DNA from: Paenilisteria portnoyi
GTDB lineage: Bacteria > Bacillota > Bacilli > Lactobacillales > Listeriaceae
Length of the DNA: 64,000 nt
Assembly: GCF_014322795.1 (NCBI RefSeq)
Contig: NZ_JAASTT010000003.1
Coordinates: 1 to 64,000, forward strand
Direction of reading: 5' to 3'
Shown here: in pieces, positions 60,414 through 64,000 of the stretch
Numbering within the stretch: the first letter of the stretch is position 1
Layout: every line of letters starts with the position of its first letter
Notes under the pieces: generated by a model
The model's input: only the letters and a program-made list of their open reading frames with translations
Told to the model about the DNA's origin: nothing
Databases searched by the model: none
Position numbers and translations under genes: made by a program

Positions 60414-62150
60414 ATGGGGTATCAGGCACTATACCGTGTTTTCAGACCACAAAGTTTTCAAGATGTGGTTGGGCAAGAACATGTAACGCGAACACTCAAA
60501 AATGCTATCGTCCAAAATAAGACGTCTCATGCGTACTTGTTTTCTGGTCCACGTGGAACGGGTAAAACGAGTGCGGCGAAGATTTTTGCGAAGGCGATTA
60601 ACTGTCCGAATAGTGTGGACGGCGAGCCTTGTAACGATTGTGAGATTTGTACGGGTACGACGGATGGCTCGATTCCTGATGTTCTCGAGATTGATGCGGC
60701 GTCCAATAACGGTGTCGAGGAAATTCGCGATATTCGGGAAAAGGTGAAATATGCGCCGACCATCGCGAAGTATAAAGTGTACATTATCGATGAGGTGCAC
60801 ATGCTTTCGGCGGGAGCTTTCAATGCGCTCTTAAAAACGCTTGAGGAGCCACCGAAACATGTGATCTTTATTTTGGCGACGACAGAGCCGCATAAGTTGC
60901 CGCTGACCATCATTTCACGGGTACAGCGTTTCGATTTCAAACGAATTACGACGCAAGATATTATTGGGCGCTTGGCGTTCATTTTAGAAGAGGAAAAAAT
61001 TGCGTACGATGCAAAGGCGCTCGACATTGTGGCCCGCGCAGCAGAAGGCGGGATGCGTGATGCGCTAAGCTTGCTCGATCAAGTTATTTCGTACGGTACG
61101 CAAGAAGTCACGGTTGCCGACGCACTCGAAATCACCGGTTCCGTAGCACAAGGCATGCTCACCGAACTCGTCCAAGCAGTGATCAATTCCGACGCAAAAA
61201 TGGCATTAGAAAAGTTATCCGGACTACTCGCAGAAGGTAAAGAGCCGGTTCGCCTAGTGGAAGACCTGCTCGTCTTTTTCCGCGATGTGTTGCTATTCCA
61301 AAAGGCACCAGATTTAACAGATGCCTTGGAGCGCGCGGTGATTGATGAAGCGTTCCAAACATTGGTGACGTCTGCCGATGCGAACAAAATATACCAATAC
61401 GTAACGATTTTAAACGATGCTGGCCAACAAATGCGATTTTCCAATCATCCAGGAATCTACATCGAAGTTGCGCTTGTACAGTTGATTCAAGTTGGCGGAG
61501 GAGCTCCAGTTGCTGTTACCACAACGAATACAGCGGTCGCGCCGAGTCAAGATGTTGCCGAACTCGTGAACAAGGTTGACCGTTTAGAACAAGAGCTGAA
61601 CGATTTAAAACGTCAAATTGCGAATGGTGCAGTAGCCGCGAATGGAGCAAATGGCCAATCCGCGGCACCGCGCAAGAAGCAAGCCATCTCAGGAAACAAG
61701 CAATTCAAAGCACCAGTCGGACGGATCAATTCCGTACTAAGCGCTGCGAAAAAACAAGATTTGCAGTTAATTCGCAGTTGTTGGAGCGACCTGATTTCGA
61801 TGCTGATGGCCTCACAAGCCGCACTTTTAAACGAAGCAGAGCCCGTAGCTGCCTCTAACGACACTTTTGTGTTAAAATTTAAGCATGAGATTCATTGTCA
61901 AATGGCGATGGATAATCCCAATTTTGTAGAAACAGTAACGAACGGTATTTCGCGGCTGACGAAGAATAACTACTCCTTCATTGGCATTCCCGAAGATCAA
62001 TGGGGCGAAATCCGCGAGAACTTCCTGAAAAATGCGGACAACACCGAATCAGAAGATGGCGGTGAAAAACCATCAGAACCGGCAGAAGATCCGATTATCA
62101 GTGAAGCTGCGAAACTAGTTGGAGAAGGCTTACTTGAAATTAAAGAATAA
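60414..62150 (+). CDS. dnaX: DNA polymerase III subunit gamma/tau
   Basis: This is the clamp-loader ATPase that loads the beta clamp and organises the replisome. The 578-residue tau-like protein has Walker A FSGPRGTGKTSAAK, a Cys4 zinc module (CPNSVDGEPCNDCEIC), Walker B VYIIDEVHMLS, and the sensor 1 region ATTEPHKLPLTIISRVQRF. Domain III follows, then a coiled-coil stretch (VNKVDRLEQELNDLKRQIAN) and the tau tail. AAAGGAG precedes the ATG. No slippery A-rich frameshift site stands out. yaaK follows after 31 bases. Confidence 0.96.
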   Translation: MGYQALYRVFRPQSFQDVVGQEHVTRTLKNAIVQNKTSHAYLFSGPRGTGKTSAAKIFAKAINCPNSVDGEPCNDCEICTGTTDGSIPDVLEIDAASNNGVEEIRDIREKVKYAPTIAKYKVYIIDEVHMLSAGAFNALLKTLEEPPKHVIFILATTEPHKLPLTIISRVQRFDFKRITTQDIIGRLAFILEEEKIAYDAKALDIVARAAEGGMRDALSLLDQVISYGTQEVTVADALEITGSVAQGMLTELVQAVINSDAKMALEKLSGLLAEGKEPVRLVEDLLVFFRDVLLFQKAPDLTDALERAVIDEAFQTLVTSADANKIYQYVTILNDAGQQMRFSNHPGIYIEVALVQLIQVGGGAPVAVTTTNTAVAPSQDVAELVNKVDRLEQELNDLKRQIANGAVAANGANGQSAAPRKKQAISGNKQFKAPVGRINSVLSAAKKQDLQLIRSCWSDLISMLMASQAALLNEAEPVAASNDTFVLKFKHEIHCQMAMDNPNFVETVTNGISRLTKNNYSFIGIPEDQWGEIRENFLKNADNTESEDGGEKPSEPAEDPIISEAAKLVGEGLLEIKE

Positions 62151-62181
62151 AAAACTAAGATAAGAAAGAGGAGATTTAATA

Positions 62182-62499
62182 ATGCGTGGAATGGGAAATA
62201 TGCAAGGTATGATGAAACAAATGCAAAAGATGCAAAAAGAAATGGCAAAAGCACAAGCAGAACTGGAAGAAAGAAGCTTCACAGGAACAGCAGGAGGCGG
62301 CATGGTAACCGTTGAAATGACAGGAAAACGCCTAGTAACAGACGTCATCGTAAAAGAAGAAGTAGTAGACCCAGAAGACATCGAAATGCTACAAGACCTA
62401 ATTTTAGCAGCAACAAACGACGCGCTAAAACAAGTAGAAGACACAACTGCATCCACAATGGGCAAATTCACTCAAGGTATGAACTTACCAGGAATGTAA
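62182..62499 (+). CDS. yaaK: YbaB/EbfC-family nucleoid-associated protein
   Basis: This 105-residue DNA-binding nucleoid protein of the YbaB/EbfC family has a Met- and Gln-rich start ([18 protein letters not shown]), the conserved [17 protein letters not shown], and [17 protein letters not shown], all diagnostic. AAAGAGGAG precedes the ATG. It sits between dnaX and recR, as in nearly all Firmicutes. Confidence 0.95.
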   Translation: MRGMGNMQGMMKQMQKMQKEMAKAQAELEERSFTGTAGGGMVTVEMTGKRLVTDVIVKEEVVDPEDIEMLQDLILAATNDALKQVEDTTASTMGKFTQGMNLPGM

Positions 62500-62585
62500 T
62501 TAATGAAGTTTTTGACTTGATTGAAAAAAAGAGTAGTACTAAGAGCTTGCCAATTTTTGTACAGGATCAAGATTTTGCAATGCAC

Positions 62586-62706
62586 AAATCGAGCGAAAGC
62601 GTTTGTATTTCAGCGATTTGGTGGAAGCCGGAAGCGGAGTGTACGACTGTACATGAGAACCGGAACTCCGCCAAATCGCTGAAATGCGAACGCTTGCCGC
62701 CGATTT
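62586..62706 (+). repeat. Long hairpin repeat upstream of recR (copy 2)
   Basis: The outer arm ATTTCAGCGATTTGGTGGA pairs with TCCGCCAAATCGCTGAAAT. A further outer segment pairs AAATCG-AAGCGTT with AACGCTT-CGATTT. The inner core CGGAGTGTACGACTGTACAT is identical to copy 1. It lies in the 230-base gap between yaaK and recR, ending about 10 bases before the recR ribosome site. Confidence 0.75.
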
Positions 62707-62731
62707 ACCCGAGGTAAGGAGGAAACCCCAG

Positions 62732-63328
62732 ATGCATTATCCGGAGCCGATAACTAAGCTGATGGACAGCTTTATGAAATTGCCAGGGATCGGACCGAAA
62801 ACGGCGGCGCGGCTGGCTTTTTTTACGTTGGACATGAAAGAAGAAGATGTGCTTGATTTTGCGAAGGCGCTTGTGGACGCGAAACGTAATTTAAGTTTTT
62901 GCTCCGTTTGTGGCCATATTACGGACAAGGATCCGTGCTATATTTGTGCGGATACGTCGCGTGATCGCAGTATTATCTGTGTTGTTCAAGAGGCAAAAGA
63001 CGTGATTGCGATGGAAAAAATGCGTGATTTCCGCGGCTTGTACCATGTGCTTCACGGGACGATTTCGCCGATGGATGGGATTGGTCCAGAAGATATTAAT
63101 ATCCCTGATTTGCTGAAACGCTTGCAGGATGACACGATTCAAGAAGTAGTTTTGGCGACGAACCCGAATGTGGAGGGCGAAGCGACGGCGATGTATATTT
63201 CGCGATTGCTGAAACCATCGGGCATAAAAGTGACGCGAATTGCGCACGGACTCCCAGTTGGTGGCGATTTAGAGTATGCTGACGAAGTGACACTATCTAA
63301 AGCATTAGAAGGTCGACGCGAAATTTAA
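62732..63328 (+). CDS. recR: Recombination mediator protein RecR
   Basis: RecR works with RecO (and RecF) to load RecA on single-stranded gaps. It has 198 residues, the standard length. The N-terminal helix-hairpin-helix is [18 protein letters not shown], the Cys4 zinc finger is [16 protein letters not shown], and the Toprim domain has [15 protein letters not shown] and [16 protein letters not shown] longer frame opens at 62684, but ATG 62732 has AAGGAGG and is the family start ([14 protein letters not shown]). Confidence 0.96.
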   Translation: MHYPEPITKLMDSFMKLPGIGPKTAARLAFFTLDMKEEDVLDFAKALVDAKRNLSFCSVCGHITDKDPCYICADTSRDRSIICVVQEAKDVIAMEKMRDFRGLYHVLHGTISPMDGIGPEDINIPDLLKRLQDDTIQEVVLATNPNVEGEATAMYISRLLKPSGIKVTRIAHGLPVGGDLEYADEVTLSKALEGRREI

Positions 63329-63345
63329 AAACGAGGTGAGCGAAA

Positions 63346-63606
63346 ATGGAAACAAGAAGCGACAAAAATGCGAAATCTCCACGTAAAAAGAAACAAAAGA
63401 TAGGGAAAATGCATCAATCATATGACGCGTATTTAGTAGAATTAATCGAGGTTACCCAAGAAAAATGGAATCAACATCGAGATATTGCGCGTAAAAGTTT
63501 TGGCTACAACTCGGAAACGGAATATGAATTAAAGAAAGCAGAAGCCAAATATTTTTATCTTTTTCGTGAAGCTAGACATCGTAACTTAAGAAACTCGCCG
63601 AAATAA
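63346..63606 (+). CDS. yaaL: YaaL-like protein (DUF2508)
   Basis: This 86-residue, charged helical protein of the DUF2508/YaaL family is found just after recR in Bacillus and Listeria. It has a basic start (SPRKKKQKIGKMHQSYDAYL) and the conserved FGYNSETEYELKKAEAKYFY followed by LFREARHRN. GAGGTGAG precedes the ATG. Function unknown; the gene is probably co-transcribed with recR. Confidence 0.88.
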   Translation: METRSDKNAKSPRKKKQKIGKMHQSYDAYLVELIEVTQEKWNQHRDIARKSFGYNSETEYELKKAEAKYFYLFREARHRNLRNSPK

Positions 63607-63611
63607 AATAG

Positions 63612-63644
63612 GACTAGAGATCATGGTTGTGGTCTCTAGTTTTG
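63612..63644 (+). terminator. Terminator after yaaL
   Basis: ACTAGAGATCA pairs with TGGTCTCTAGT and is followed by TTTG. The end of the dnaX-recR block. Confidence 0.75.
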
Positions 63645-63664
63645 TGGTTAATGGAGTGTGGAAG

Positions 63665-64000
63665 TTGAAGGGAAAACGGAGTATGATGATTGGAGCAATA
63701 GTACTTATCGTGGTGCTTTTGTTTATGAGTTTTCGAACGACGCTGTTTGATCCGCTAAGTTTCCGCGTGAAGCAAGCTTTGAATATTTCTAGTTCTGCGA
63801 GTTCGGACGATGAGCCAATTGTGTTTATTCATGGTTTTGACGGCTCGAATTGGACGTTTTTCACAACGACGGTTCGCTATAGCGCGACTAATTTTGCGAC
63901 GCGTTCGTTGACTTTGCTCGTTCGTGAAAATGGAGATATCGAGGCTTCGGGCGTCTACGATAAAGGCATGAAGCGGCCGATGATTCGTGTGAATTTTGAA
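63665..64000 (+). CDS. DUF915-type alpha/beta hydrolase, N-terminal part (runs off the window)
   Basis: The frame opens at TTG 63665, with GGAG about ten bases upstream, and is still open at the window end (112 codons). It starts with a membrane or signal helix (MMIGAIVLIVVLLFMSF) followed by DEPIVFIHGFDGSNWTFF, the oxyanion strand of DUF915-type cell-surface hydrolases. The nucleophile lies beyond the window. The start could also be a downstream ATG (63683). Probably exported and membrane-tethered. Confidence 0.72.
   Translation, partial: MKGKRSMMIGAIVLIVVLLFMSFRTTLFDPLSFRVKQALNISSSASSDDEPIVFIHGFDGSNWTFFTTTVRYSATNFATRSLTLLVRENGDIEASGVYDKGMKRPMIRVNFE

Noticed and set aside
60414-62150. Programmed frameshift in dnaX producing a gamma form
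   Set aside because: I looked for an A-rich slippery run followed by a hairpin near the end of domain III and saw none convincing.

Overview
The window comes from a low-GC Gram-positive chromosome and fits the family Listeriaceae best, probably one of the Listeria species outside the L. monocytogenes group. The evidence is gene content and order: SRP RNA close to dnaX, yaaK, recR and yaaL; cydABCD next to tadA and a medium-chain acyl-CoA synthetase; the mannosylglycerate-type PTS operon with a GH38 mannosidase; a DUF1310 protein; and short type I toxins of Gram-positive type. No tRNA, 16S/23S rRNA or CRISPR array was seen.

Positions 1-14540 are an acquired, visibly AT-rich island. It opens with the 3' end of an IS3-family transposase. 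It then carries a complete two-component lantibiotic system with the gene order of lacticin 3147 and staphylococcin C55: two prepeptides, LanM1, a C39-peptidase ABC transporter, LanM2, a LtnJ-type reductase, then regulator and immunity genes (R, I, F, E), all on the plus strand. A group II intron lies just downstream, inserted in a terminator-bearing repeat. A second, intron-free copy of that repeat lies at 15972-16071. The island abuts the truncated 3' end of a GPH-family sugar symporter gene.

Positions 14.9-25.3 kb are accessory DNA: a self-regulating SRPBCC/MarR pair, a SnoaL-like protein, an AlkD-like DNA repair protein, an orphan PemI-like antitoxin with a 15-codon toxin stump, a type VII secretion LXG toxin module with a probable immunity gene, a DUF6119 (TIGR04141) protein, secreted and VanZ-like proteins, and an Fst-type type I toxin-antitoxin locus.

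Positions 25.3-41.5 kb are mostly metabolic: a GNAT acetyltransferase, an acyl-CoA synthetase behind a FapR-like operator and a structured leader, tadA, cydABCD with a Rex operator, a ROK/HAD/MFS locus whose transporter is frameshifted, a glutathione-dependent formaldehyde detoxification pair, and a gluconokinase.

Positions 41.5-46.2 kb are accessory again: a decayed TxpA-like type I toxin with its antisense RNA, and a four-gene cassette resembling the TslA type VII lipase effector with reverse domain order. From 46.3 to 53.8 kb there is a GRP sugar transporter and the PRD regulator-EIIA-EIIB-EIIC-mannosidase operon. From 53.9 kb to the end are the SRP RNA, small membrane or lipoproteins, a LysR regulator with a CocE-like hydrolase, and the conserved dnaX-yaaK-recR-yaaL block. 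Two long hairpins with a shared core and different but self-complementary arms flank dnaX-yaaK.
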